Assembly (NCBI GenBank): GCA_001899335.1
Contig: MOYE01000003.1
Location: 195,214-259,213, forward strand
Reading direction: 5' to 3'
Source: Candidatus Gastranaerophilus phascolarcticola
Lineage (GTDB): Bacteria > Cyanobacteriota > Vampirovibrionia > Gastranaerophilales > Gastranaerophilaceae
DNA length: 64,000 bases
Positions 25,773-35,200 of this stretch are shown piece after piece. The first letter of the stretch is position 1, and each line of letters starts with the position of its first letter. The notes under the pieces are model-generated. The model was given only the letters and a program-made list of their open reading frames with translations, was not told the DNA's origin and did not search any database. Both the position numbers and the translations under genes were made by a program.

Positions 25773-27839
25773 ATGAAAATATTGGAGATAAAAAATAGTT
25801 TAGTTAAAATTTCTTATGAAGTAGAGGACAATTTAGCGCTTTCTGGCTTTGCGATTATTGAAGATTCCAATACGCCTTATGTTGCGCAAGTGGTGAATTT
25901 AAAAGCTGAAAACGGCAGAAATTTTGCGGTTCTCAAACTTTTATTTACTTTTAATACTGACGGTGTTCTGAAAAATTACAACGGAACGATTCCGTCACTT
26001 GAAGCTACAATTACAAAGCTGCCTTCCGAAGAATTATTGAGCATTTTGCCAATGACGCATCCTGTTTATCTCGGACTTTTAGCACAGCAGGAAGTTCCGT
26101 TTAAGCTGGATTCTTCCGTGCTTGAATCAAATCTTTTAATTTGCTCCAACAATGTTGATAACACCAGCAAACTTCTAAGTAATATTTTACCGCAAATGGT
26201 TGAAGAGGGTAAAAAAGTTGTTCTCCTTGACGTGAACGGTGATTTTTCCTCTGAAGAAAACTTCATTTTCGGTAAAAACTTTAAACTTCCGCTCAATTCA
26301 CAGTTTTTAGATTATATTTTTGAAAACGATTTAGAAGGCGTTGAACCGGTTAGTAAAGCGGTTATTCAGGATATTTTTAAAGAAGTTCAGGATTATATGG
26401 AAAACCTTCCGCAAGGATATCTTCCGATTGACCTCTTTATAAATGTTGTTGAACAACAGTACAAAGAAACCGGTATCGCGGAACTTGTTCTTTTGAAAAA
26501 TAAACTCCTTAAATATCAGGAATCAAATATTTTTGCGGCTGGAAACGACGATATCAATATGTTCAGAAACAAAGTCGCACATTCTGATTCCTTAATCGTT
26601 GACATCTCTAACGTTGATGTTGCGTTGCAAAAGCTGCTTATCCCGCATCTTTTTGACTGCATTTCAACAGTTAACGCGGATACTTTTGTTCTCGTAACGA
26701 TGAACAACGATGTTGCAGATAAACGCCTTCTTAGAAAAACTTTGGAATTTAAAAACATTTATACAACAATTATTTGCGGTCATGAATTTAAGTACTTACC
26801 GGATTTGAAACAGATTATCCAAAACCTTATTCTTTTTGCACCGCAAACATTACAGCACGATTTCGCAAATTATAACACTTTCCTTAATAAATTGAATGTT
26901 GAGGAATTTGTAGTTTACGGTCCTGCAACTCAAAATATGCCGTTTATTGTTCAGGTTAAGCCTTACGAAGAGCTTATTGAACTTGATAAACAAATGGAAG
27001 AAGAGGAACCTCAAGAAGTTGTTGAAACCGAAGAAACCGAAGAACCGGAGGTCGTTTCTTATGAAGAACCTGCGATTATAGATGTTGAGCCGGAAGAACC
27101 GACCCTTACAGAACCGGAAGAAGAACCAGAGGTCGTAGAACTTAACGAAGCTCCGGAATTTGAAAGCGAAAGTGAGGATGTTGAATTGCCTCCCTTTCAA
27201 GATGAACAATCATTCCTTTCTGACGTTGACGAAACTTCTACATTTGAACAAGAAGCTCTCGAAGATAGAGAAACTTTGGAGGAACAGGTAGCAAAAGATG
27301 TAGATGCTGCTCTTTATCGCAAATTTGAAGAGGAATCTTTAGAAACTGAAAACGATGTTAACCCTGAAATTTTGCTTGATGAAGAAGAACCTGAACTTTC
27401 AGACAGTGATTTAGATTTTATTCAATCAATGCCGATGGAAGATAATACACAGGAAGTTTATTCTTCAGAAGAGTTTTTACAAGAGGAAGAACAGCCATCA
27501 GTTGAGGAATTAGAGGCATCTGTATTAGATGAGGGCGCAATTGAAGAGCTTGAAGTAGATTCTACGCCTGATTTTATAGACGAAGATGCAGATGATGAGT
27601 CTCAAATCGTGCCGATTTATACACCTGAAGAAATAAATGAAAGTAATGATGCGCCGTTATTTGAATCAGGGGATGTCGTAACACACCCTAAATACGGTCA
27701 GGGTGTTGTTGAAAAGATGATTAACTACGGAAATAAAACGCTTTGTTCAATCAGCTTTGTTAACATCGGCAGAAGACTTCTTGATCCGAATTTGTCAGAG
27801 TTAACACTTGTTAGCCGTGACGGTGTAATCGTTAGTTAG
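25773..27839 (+). CDS. HerA-like pseudo-ATPase with acidic linker and Tudor-like C-terminal domain
   Basis: 688-aa protein not matching a named family. Residues 1-110 look like a HAS-barrel as in HerA-type ATPases. Residues about 110-400 resemble their ATPase core: LLICSNNVDNTSKLL sits where Walker A belongs but lacks the Gly/Lys pattern, and VVLLDVNGDF follows like the segment after it. Residues about 405-625 are an acidic, Pro/Glu-rich linker. The last 60 residues (DVVTHPKYGQGVVEK and beyond) resemble the Tudor-like end of PcrA/UvrD, which contacts RNA polymerase. Function is unknown; a link between a DNA-associated scaffold and transcription is speculation. A GGAG site precedes the ATG. 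Confidence 0.7.
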   Translation: MKILEIKNSLVKISYEVEDNLALSGFAIIEDSNTPYVAQVVNLKAENGRNFAVLKLLFTFNTDGVLKNYNGTIPSLEATITKLPSEELLSILPMTHPVYLGLLAQQEVPFKLDSSVLESNLLICSNNVDNTSKLLSNILPQMVEEGKKVVLLDVNGDFSSEENFIFGKNFKLPLNSQFLDYIFENDLEGVEPVSKAVIQDIFKEVQDYMENLPQGYLPIDLFINVVEQQYKETGIAELVLLKNKLLKYQESNIFAAGNDDINMFRNKVAHSDSLIVDISNVDVALQKLLIPHLFDCISTVNADTFVLVTMNNDVADKRLLRKTLEFKNIYTTIICGHEFKYLPDLKQIIQNLILFAPQTLQHDFANYNTFLNKLNVEEFVVYGPATQNMPFIVQVKPYEELIELDKQMEEEEPQEVVETEETEEPEVVSYEEPAIIDVEPEEPTLTEPEEEPEVVELNEAPEFESESEDVELPPFQDEQSFLSDVDETSTFEQEALEDRETLEEQVAKDVDAALYRKFEEESLETENDVNPEILLDEEEPELSDSDLDFIQSMPMEDNTQEVYSSEEFLQEEEQPSVEELEASVLDEGAIEELEVDSTPDFIDEDADDESQIVPIYTPEEINESNDAPLFESGDVVTHPKYGQGVVEKMINYGNKTLCSISFVNIGRRLLDPNLSELTLVSRDGVIVS

Positions 27840-28185
27840 ATCTTAATTTAGATGCACCATTAAGATAAACGTATTGAGGAACAAAATATTCCTCACAGTT
27901 TAATACGACTAAAATTCTGATACATTTTTCAATAGACCCGTCGATATCAGCCTCGTTGAAACACAACATTGCAACATCTGTCCAGCCTCTGTCAAGGCGT
28001 GCAAATTTTGCCGGAAACGCAGCTGTCAGGTCTTTGGTAAGCGTAAAAATTACATGCGAAACCATTGTTCTGTCAATGTTATTTTTTTCAACGATTTCAT
28101 CAAGAAGTTTTAAAGTTCCCGCCTGAATTGCTTCTACGGTGTTTTCTTCTACTGTTATTGCGCCGCGTATCCCTTTTGTAATCAT
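27832..28185 (-). CDS. aroH: Chorismate mutase (AroH class)
   Basis: Monofunctional AroH-type chorismate mutase of 117 aa, converting chorismate to prephenate in Phe/Tyr synthesis. The N-terminal KGIRGAITVEENT is the AroH signature; the conserved Arg in ARLDRGWTDVAML and the RILVVLN region complete the active-site pattern. An AGGAGAT site precedes the ATG at 28185. It follows fmt by 8 nt, so it is the third gene of a def-fmt-aroH operon. Its stop overlaps the convergent 688-aa gene by 8 nt. Confidence 0.93.
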   Translation of the reverse strand: MITKGIRGAITVEENTVEAIQAGTLKLLDEIVEKNNIDRTMVSHVIFTLTKDLTAAFPAKFARLDRGWTDVAMLCFNEADIDGSIEKCIRILVVLNCEEYFVPQYVYLNGASKLRSN

Positions 28186-28193
28186 GATATCTC

Positions 28194-29105
28194 CTAATGT
28201 TTTAAGCCGTTGTACCAGTCACGGGCAAGCATTTCGCCTTTGCCCTCGGGTTTAATCCTGATTAATAAAATACTTTTTTCGCCGCAGGCAACTTCAATAC
28301 CTTCTTTTCCTGTATTGATAAACTCGCCCGGAGTTCCGCTGCCGCTAAGAACTTTGGTTTCAAGAACCTTAATTATCTTGCCGCCATGCATAAAATACGC
28401 GCATGGGAATTTATAAATTCCACGCACCAGATTGTGAATTGTTTCGGCATCTTTGTTCCAGTCAATTAGACATTCTTCTTTATCAAGTTTGTTGGCAAAA
28501 CAAACCCCGTCTTCACACTGTTTTTGAGGTGAAATCGTATTTTCAACAAGTCCGATAAGCGTTTTTTCAAGCAATTCCGGAGACTTGTCGCTAATTTCTT
28601 CGAATAAATCAACACAGTTCGTTGTATCAGCAATTTGTATAATTTCTTTCATACAAACATCGCCGCAATCAAGTCCCAGTTCTGTTATCATTGTACAAAT
28701 TCCGGTTTCTTTGTCGCCGTTTATAATCGCGCGTTGAATAGGGTTTGCACCGCGGTATTTAGGCAATAATGACGCGTGCAGGTTGATTGTTTCATATTTC
28801 GGAATATCTAAAACTTCTTGCGAAAGAATTTGACCGAACGCAAAAGTAACAAAGAAATCGGGTTTTAATGCTTTTAATGCTTCTATAGTTTCTTCGGATT
28901 TTCTGATAGATTTCGGTTGAAAAACCGGGAGTCCTTTTGATAGCGCAAATTCTTTAATCGGTGACATAGTGAGCTTATGCCCGCGTCCGGCAGGTTTATC
29001 CGGCTGGGTGACGACGGCTAAAACATTTATTTTGTCAGAATTATACAGATATTCCAACGATTTAAGCGCTATTTTAGGTGTTCCGAAAAAAACTATATTT
29101 ATCAT
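28194..29105 (-). CDS. fmt: Methionyl-tRNA formyltransferase
   Basis: Formylates initiator Met-tRNA with 10-formyl-THF. The N-terminal Rossmann domain begins NIVFFGTPKIALKSLE; the catalytic region contains NLHASLLPKYRGANPIQRAI and the Asp in GLDCGDV. A C-terminal OB-like domain starts near 205 (ILIDWNKDAETIHNLVRG). 303 aa is slightly short but complete. It follows def by 2 nt with AAGGA as ribosome binding site. Formylation and deformylation genes being together is the common arrangement. Confidence 0.95.
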   Translation of the reverse strand: MINIVFFGTPKIALKSLEYLYNSDKINVLAVVTQPDKPAGRGHKLTMSPIKEFALSKGLPVFQPKSIRKSEETIEALKALKPDFFVTFAFGQILSQEVLDIPKYETINLHASLLPKYRGANPIQRAIINGDKETGICTMITELGLDCGDVCMKEIIQIADTTNCVDLFEEISDKSPELLEKTLIGLVENTISPQKQCEDGVCFANKLDKEECLIDWNKDAETIHNLVRGIYKFPCAYFMHGGKIIKVLETKVLSGSGTPGEFINTGKEGIEVACGEKSILLIRIKPEGKGEMLARDWYNGLKH

Positions 29106-29107
29106 TC

Positions 29108-29641
29108 TTAATCCTTAATTAATCTGTCCTGTTGAATTTTTGGAAGGCTATGTTTTGCAAGTTCCTGTTCTGTCGCCTCAACATCTGCACAGCGGTCGAC
29201 AAATAAAATTCCTTCAAGGTGGTCATATTCGTGCTGAATTGCGCGCGCGAGGAGTGAACCGTCTTTTGCTTCCATTACAAAACTTCTGCCTTTTAAGTCT
29301 GTTGCCTTAACCATAACGTATTCAGCTCTTTTTACGTCAGAATACACCTCTGGAAAACTCAAACAGCCCTCTTGCGTGCAAATGGAACCTGATTTTTTAA
29401 TAATTTTCGGGTTAATAAATACAAGCGGGTTTAACGGTTCGTTTTCAGAGCTTACATCAATAACAAAAATTCTTAAATTAACGCCGATTTGCGGTGCCGC
29501 TAAACCTACACCGTTGGCGCTGTACATAGTTTCAAGCATATCATGAACTAAATCCTGAATTTTTTTTGAAACTTTAAAAACCTCTTTTGAAGGTTCTCTA
29601 AGTGACTGTTCTCCATATTTTACAATTCTTTTAATAGCCAT
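29108..29641 (-). CDS. def: Peptide deformylase
   Basis: Removes the N-formyl group from nascent proteins; metal-dependent. The three signature boxes are present: GVGLAAPQIG (near 46), EGCLSFPEV (near 94) with the metal Cys, and QHEYDHLEGILFVD (near 137) with the two metal His and catalytic Glu. 177 aa. The ATG follows AAGAGGTG, with a minus-strand TATAAT a little upstream giving a short leader. First gene of def-fmt-aroH. Confidence 0.96.
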   Translation of the reverse strand: MAIKRIVKYGEQSLREPSKEVFKVSKKIQDLVHDMLETMYSANGVGLAAPQIGVNLRIFVIDVSSENEPLNPLVFINPKIIKKSGSICTQEGCLSFPEVYSDVKRAEYVMVKATDLKGRSFVMEAKDGSLLARAIQHEYDHLEGILFVDRCADVEATEQELAKHSLPKIQQDRLIKD

Positions 29642-29701
29642 TTTTCACCTCTTTAAGATTATACTACAAAAAAGGAACTTTTCAAAATCCCAAATATAGT
29701 G

Positions 29702-29707
29702 TATAAT
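29702..29707 (+). promoter_or_regulatory. -10 box deciding the start of the 88-aa exported protein
   Basis: TATAAT with a 7-nt gap to the ATG at 29715. The in-frame ATG at 29709 is too close to the -10 to be included in the transcript, so 29715 is preferred and the mRNA is inferred to be leaderless. Confidence 0.6.
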
Positions 29708-29714
29708 AATGCTT

Positions 29715-29981
29715 ATGAACAAAATAATTATATTTCTAATATTTGCAAGTGTAGCGGCCTGTAAAGTTTCGGCTGCTGAAGAATTAAAACAGGCAGAGCC
29801 TAAACCCGCAGCGCAAGTTAAGGATTCACGTCTTTTTGTTGGTGCTAAAATTAATCCTCATTACAAAATTGACTGTAAAGAATCTTCTAAAACTTATGAC
29901 CCGTATTACTGCGGTTTGAGAAACTCTCCTGAAGTTATAAAATTCAGCGCACCTAGACCGGGGCTGACTTTTACTTTTTAA
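29715..29981 (+). CDS. Small exported protein, possible lipoprotein
   Basis: 88-aa protein with an N-terminal signal (NKIIIFLIFASVAAC). The Cys gives a possible lipobox (VAAC); alternatively cleavage occurs after VSA. The mature part is Lys/Pro-rich with two further Cys (KIDCKE, YYCGL) that could form a disulfide. No family is recognised. It sits between def (divergent) and another small exported protein 62 nt downstream. Confidence 0.7.
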   Translation: MNKIIIFLIFASVAACKVSAAEELKQAEPKPAAQVKDSRLFVGAKINPHYKIDCKESSKTYDPYYCGLRNSPEVIKFSAPRPGLTFTF

Positions 29982-30042
29982 TCCTTGAGAATTAGCAAAT
30001 TTTGTTTAATTTATTTTTTTATATATAATAAAGGGGAAATAT

Positions 30043-30408
30043 ATGAAAAAATTATTTGGTTTATGTATATCTTTAGTATTTTTATGTTGCAATGTCGCAC
30101 ATGCATACGGAATGCGTATTGAAAATTATTCAACAGGCGGTACTTTTAATATGTCAAAACCGGCTGTTGTTGCCCCTGCTATCGGTTACGTTAATTCTAC
30201 CGGAGAGGCAAAACTTGTTGGTTATTATCCCCACAGACGCAGCCAAAAGATGATTCCGCGCCACGACGGTCAGTATAAAACTTATGAACGTAAAACAGTA
30301 AAACGCACTGCCGTAAATAAAACTCAATACCGTGATGCTGATTCTACACGCAAAACCCAGTATAAAAATGCTGCGTATCGAAACCAAACATTAGAAGCGC
30401 GACGCTAA
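30043..30408 (+). CDS. Small exported basic protein
   Basis: 121-aa protein with a signal peptide (LFGLCISLVFLCC, probable cleavage after AHA). The mature part is Gly/Ser/Asn-rich at first, then strongly basic with Tyr/Arg/Lys-rich repeated patterns (TVKRTAVNKTQY, STRKTQYKNAAY), so it might bind cell wall polymers or nucleic acid. That is inference. AAGGGG precedes the ATG and a TATAAT lies upstream. Its TAA abuts the stop codon of convergent mnmG with no gap. Confidence 0.75.
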   Translation: MKKLFGLCISLVFLCCNVAHAYGMRIENYSTGGTFNMSKPAVVAPAIGYVNSTGEAKLVGYYPHRRSQKMIPRHDGQYKTYERKTVKRTAVNKTQYRDADSTRKTQYKNAAYRNQTLEARR

Positions 30409-32265
30409 TTATTTAAGCATTACCATTAAAACTGAAATGTCCGCAGGTTTAACCCCGCCTATTCTTGATGCTTGTGCCAAATCTTTTGGTCTTATTTTCG
30501 CAAGTTTTTGTTTAGTTTCTGTTGAAATATGTTCAATTTTTGAGTAATCAAGGTTTTCAGGAATTATGTACTTTTCAAGTTTTGTAGACTGTTCAACCTG
30601 AAATTCCTGGCGTTTTAAATAACCGTCATATTTTACAAGAATTTCTACCTGTTCACAAATGTCTTTTGAAAGCCCTTTTGCATCCTCGTCAAGCTCTTTT
30701 AATACTTGATAAGTTATATTTGGTCGTTTTAAAAGTTCCGCGGCTTTAATTCCGCGGTCAATGCTTTCTCCGTATTTCGCGAGAATGGCATTTGTTTCTT
30801 CTGTTGCAGAAATTTTAGTCTCTTTAATTCGTGTCATTTCACGCTCAATGGCAGCCTGTTTATTTTTGAAAACTTCAAACTGTGCGTCATCAATAAGTCC
30901 GCATTTGTGACCGATTTCAGTTAAGCGTTCGTCCGCGTTATCCTGACGTAAAAGTAAACGGTATTCAGAGCGTGATGTGAGCATTCTGTAAGGTTCGTCA
31001 ATGTCTTTGGTTACCAAATCGTCAATCAGGGTTCCGATGTATGACGAACTGCGTGAAAGTTCAAGCATTTCTTTGCCATTTATATAATTAAACGCGTTTA
31101 TGCCGGCGATTAAACCCTGTGCCGCAGCCTCTTCATAACCGCTTGTACCGTTAATTTGACCGCCGAAGAAAAGCCCTTGAACATTTTTGGACATCAATGA
31201 ATGTGTTGTTTGAACAGCCGGAACATAATCATATTCAACCGCATAAGCCGGTTTTATTACGTGTGCGTGTTCTAAGCCCGGTAATGTTCTAAGCATTTTT
31301 ACCTGAACATCTGCAGGCAGGCTGCTTGAAAATCCCTGGATATAAACTTCGTAAGTATCAAGTCCTTCAGGTTCAATAAAAATGTGGTGTGACGGGTTTT
31401 CGTTGAAACGTACGATTTTGTCCTCAATAGACGGACAATATCTTGGTCCGACGCCTTTAATTAATCCTTGATACATCGGAGATTTGTCAAGGTTAGCCTT
31501 GATAATTTCGTGTGTAAGTTCGTTTGTGCGTGTTAAATAGCACGGAACCTGTTTCCTAATCGGGCGGTTTGGCTTAAACGAAAAATGCGTAATTTCTTCA
31601 TCACCCGGCTGAATAATCATTTTTGAATAGTCAATAGTTCTGGCGTCAACCCTTGGAGGAGTTCCGGTTTTGAGCTTTTTCGTGATGATACCATATTTAT
31701 TTAAGGATTCAGATAATCCAAGTGCAGGAGCCTCGCCTAATCGCCCTGCAGGATAGGATTTCAGCCCTACAAAAATTCTTCCGTTTAAAGATGTTCCGGT
31801 TGTTAAAACTATTGCACGGCACTTGTATTCAATGCCAAATTCATCAATCGCCCCCGTAATTCTGCCGTTTTCGACAATAATATCGGTTATGCAGGCTTGA
31901 CGAAGTTTAATATTATCGTTAGATTCAAGAATATTGCGCATAAAATGCATATATTCTTTTTTATCAGATTGCGCTCTAAGTGCTCTGACGGCAGGTCCTT
32001 TAGAAGAGTTTAAGACTTTCATCTGAACATAAGTTGCGTCTGTAACTTCGCCCATTACGCCGCCCAGTGCGTCAATTTCTCTTACAAGTGTGGATTTCGC
32101 CGGACCGCCTACCGCCGGGTTACAAGGCATTAATGCAATATTATCTATATTAAGAGTCGCAAAAAGAACTTTTGCGCCAAGACGTGCACAGGAAATCGCT
32201 GCTTCACAACCAGCATGTCCCGCACCTACTACTATTATGTCATATTCGTTTTCAAGGTAATTCAT
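30409..32265 (-). CDS. mnmG: tRNA modification enzyme MnmG (GidA)
   Basis: FAD-dependent partner of MnmE in making carboxymethylaminomethyl-type modifications at U34 of tRNAs. The dinucleotide fold is at the N terminus (VVGAGHAGCEAA), followed by family motifs NPAVGGPAKS, GTSLNGRIFVG and TGTPPRVD, with an insertion domain and C-terminal helical MnmE-binding domain (RPKDLAQASRIGGVKPADI). 618 aa, full length. The start codon lies 7 nt after a TATAAT; no Shine-Dalgarno site. It is 21 nt after the GH13-like gene but has its own promoter there. Confidence 0.96.
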   Translation of the reverse strand: MNYLENEYDIIVVGAGHAGCEAAISCARLGAKVLFATLNIDNIALMPCNPAVGGPAKSTLVREIDALGGVMGEVTDATYVQMKVLNSSKGPAVRALRAQSDKKEYMHFMRNILESNDNIKLRQACITDIIVENGRITGAIDEFGIEYKCRAIVLTTGTSLNGRIFVGLKSYPAGRLGEAPALGLSESLNKYGIITKKLKTGTPPRVDARTIDYSKMIIQPGDEEITHFSFKPNRPIRKQVPCYLTRTNELTHEIIKANLDKSPMYQGLIKGVGPRYCPSIEDKIVRFNENPSHHIFIEPEGLDTYEVYIQGFSSSLPADVQVKMLRTLPGLEHAHVIKPAYAVEYDYVPAVQTTHSLMSKNVQGLFFGGQINGTSGYEEAAAQGLIAGINAFNYINGKEMLELSRSSSYIGTLIDDLVTKDIDEPYRMLTSRSEYRLLLRQDNADERLTEIGHKCGLIDDAQFEVFKNKQAAIEREMTRIKETKISATEETNAILAKYGESIDRGIKAAELLKRPNITYQVLKELDEDAKGLSKDICEQVEILVKYDGYLKRQEFQVEQSTKLEKYIIPENLDYSKIEHISTETKQKLAKIRPKDLAQASRIGGVKPADISVLMVMLK

Positions 32266-32272
32266 AATATAA

Positions 32273-32278
32273 ATTATA
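32273..32278 (-). promoter_or_regulatory. -10 box of mnmG
   Basis: Minus-strand TATAAT (32278-32273), 7 nt before the mnmG ATG at 32265. A TTGTTT lies 16 nt upstream, inside the end of the GH13-like gene. Leaderless start inferred. Confidence 0.55.
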
Positions 32279-32286
32279 TGCGAAAA

Positions 32287-35200
32287 TTATCGTGAAACAA
32301 GTGATAATTTTTCGCCGCAAACTGTTGTTGCCGGTGCAGCGTATGAAACCGCGCCAAACGATTTATACTGCGGGTTGTAGAGGAATTTTCTGCCTTTGAA
32401 TGATATATTTTCAACCTTACGTTTCGGGTCGTGGTACAAAATCATGGTGTTTCCGGTAATTTCAATAGGCGCCTCTTTGTACAAGCCGTCTGAATCTTTT
32501 ACTCTGTGTTTAATGCAGTATTTATTTTCGTCATTTTTTTCAACAGTATAAATGTTTTTCAAATCACTGTTATCTTCATTCGCGTCAAGGAATACTGTTT
32601 TGAGCGGCAAGCCGGCAGGAAGACCTACTGTCAGAGAGTGTCGTGGTCTCTCATCTTGTGACAAATCAATTTTATCAAGTGTAACAGTATTAGGGGTAAG
32701 TTCATCTAATGAACCGTGAACCTTATCCAAACCGCTTACGTTAAATAATGAAATCGTCATATAACCGGCAGTGTTTTCACGCAAAATTGTTGGAATTTGA
32801 ACATTTTCATTACCGTTATATGCGCCTTCCTGAAGTTTTAAGGTAAAAATAGCACCGTCGTTTAACGCTTGAAGTTCTGGGCGTTTACGTTGATACATTG
32901 TTTTTCTTAAATTATTATTATTTTCGACAACAAACATACGTCTGTCAGGGCTGTGTTTGTCAACCCATTCATTATGCAGGTACGAACGGTTTTGGAGAGT
33001 AACGTTTTTCGTTGCGTATTCAAAACCTGTTGAACCTAATTCATCGCCGGAATATAATGTCGGGTTACCCGGAAGTGCTACCAAAAATTCCATCATTGCG
33101 TTGTATTTCTGATATGCAGGCTTCATAATTCTTTCAAAAACTTTTTCTGAAAGTGTATTCAATTCTTTATCACTGATTTCAAACCCGGCTTTACGCGCGT
33201 TATCAAGTGTAAAATCAATTGCCATATCTATTGGTTTTACACCGAAAGAATCCATTTCGAACGGACTTCCGTTGAATGTTCCGTTTGCGATTTCAGTTAA
33301 GGATGTTTTAACAGCCTCTTTTAACAGGTGTCCTCTGTCTTCGCCAATGAAATTTTTGTCTACAAGGTCATCAATTTCAGCCATAAAACCGGTTTTCAAA
33401 GCGCTGACCATAGCAAGGTCTTTCGCACTGTAACGGCTCAAGTCATAACTGTCAACATCAGCCGGAACAGTGTCGTATTCGCCGGTGATAAGTTGTACCG
33501 CTTCTTCTCTGTAATCGTGACCGGTCCATTTGTTTTGGAGTCCGTGGAACATATCCATATTTAACGCAAGAGCGTGCAGCGCACGTGTGTTATCGTGGTT
33601 GTTCAGGAATGTATAAGAGTAAGTCAACGCCTGTAATGGAGCGGAACGCAAAAATCCGCTTTCAGGGTCAACTAATTGCATGTGGAGCTTTTTATCCAAG
33701 TAATTCCCGCCGTTTTCAGAATGCTGCCCCTCGTTGAAAGATTTAGCAAAAATTTCAGGTAATGTACTGAAATAATAATCATAGTTTGCAACTGAAGTCA
33801 GGTTTGAATCGGTAAGGAATTTACCGATTAAATTTGTTTTATTAGGATATCTTTTTGAACCTTGTCCGTATTCAGAGTAAATTTCGTTCATATCGGTAAG
33901 TTCTGCAACCATATAAGAACTTGGGTTTTCTTTGATTACATCTCTTGCGAATTTTTCCCAGAAAGATGTTACCTGACTGAAAATAGTATCAAAATCGGTT
34001 TCGCCATCGTTTCTTAAAGAATCTACGTCAGCAACGTCTTTTGCCGCGTCAATACGCCAGTCTAAACCGGATTGGGTTCTGTCAACAATGGCTTCAGCAA
34101 GTCTGAAACTTTGAGCATTTGTTCCTTTAAGTTTTTTCTTCAACGCGTCAGCGAGTGCTTCTTTGTCGCTTTCTGAAATATTTTTCAAGCCGGATTTAAC
34201 GCGTTTAATAAGCTGGTGCGCTTCGTCTTCCGGTGAAATTCCGTTTACACCGATGTCTTTAAGCGTAATTTTTTTAAGTCTTTCGTAATCGTAAGAGATA
34301 TCACCGTTGTCGTTTGTTTGGAAACGAGGTGCCTCGCATAAAGATTTGATTACGGCGTATTTTAGAATTTCTTCTGCAAGGTATGGAAGAACGTAGTTTC
34401 CGTATTCAGTGTTCTCCATTCCGTGGTGAATTTTTTCGTTTTCAGGGCGATCCTTGTGGTCGTTTAATCTATCAATAATATCAATTGCGAAATCCGTTAA
34501 AACGCCGGTTGTACGACCGTCATCACCTATAAATAATCGGTTTGTTTCGTTATAAACTTTTTCGTATTTTGGCTGTAAATGCGGGTTGCCAATTTTGTTG
34601 AGGAAGAATCTGTCATAAGTCATTTCTTCATCATAATCAGGATGATAATATTTAGGTTCGCCAATGTAATCTTCACGGCAAGAACGTTTTGTTATATAAG
34701 GTGTTGCAAAAACCGCTGAAATATCGTCACCAAATTCTATTGAATCTAATGGCATATTCATCATATATTGAGCAACTTGTACTTTAAATTCTTCCGTATT
34801 TTGGTTACCTTTAAGACCCTCATAGTTGTCGGTAAGAATATTTTTTACAGCTTCTTCTGAAAGGTTATTTTTTAATCTTGTAGGGAAAACGCCGGAATTA
34901 ACTTTTTTGATAATAGTTTTATATGCTTCTTTCGGGTCTTCCTCATCAATATGTTTAAGGTTTTGCGCTACGTGAAGATTTAAAATCTGGTTAGTTTTTC
35001 TTGTCCAGTAACGCGCTGAAGTTACAACGTAATCTTTTGCCTCGTTTGAAGCGTATTCAAGTTTTTGAACTTCTTCTTTTTGGTCGATACCTGGTTTAAT
35101 AGACAAAATATTGTCCATATCATTGTTGGAAAGGAAATAATGAATTTTTGCGATATCAAAGTTAGAGTTCCATGTATCAATGTTTCCCTCAATTTTGTTA

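Noticed and set aside
26850-27209. Minus-strand 119-aa Phe-rich ORF opposite the acidic linker
   Set aside because: Its Phe/Arg-rich sequence is the antisense of GAA/GAG-rich codons, so it is a composition artefact.
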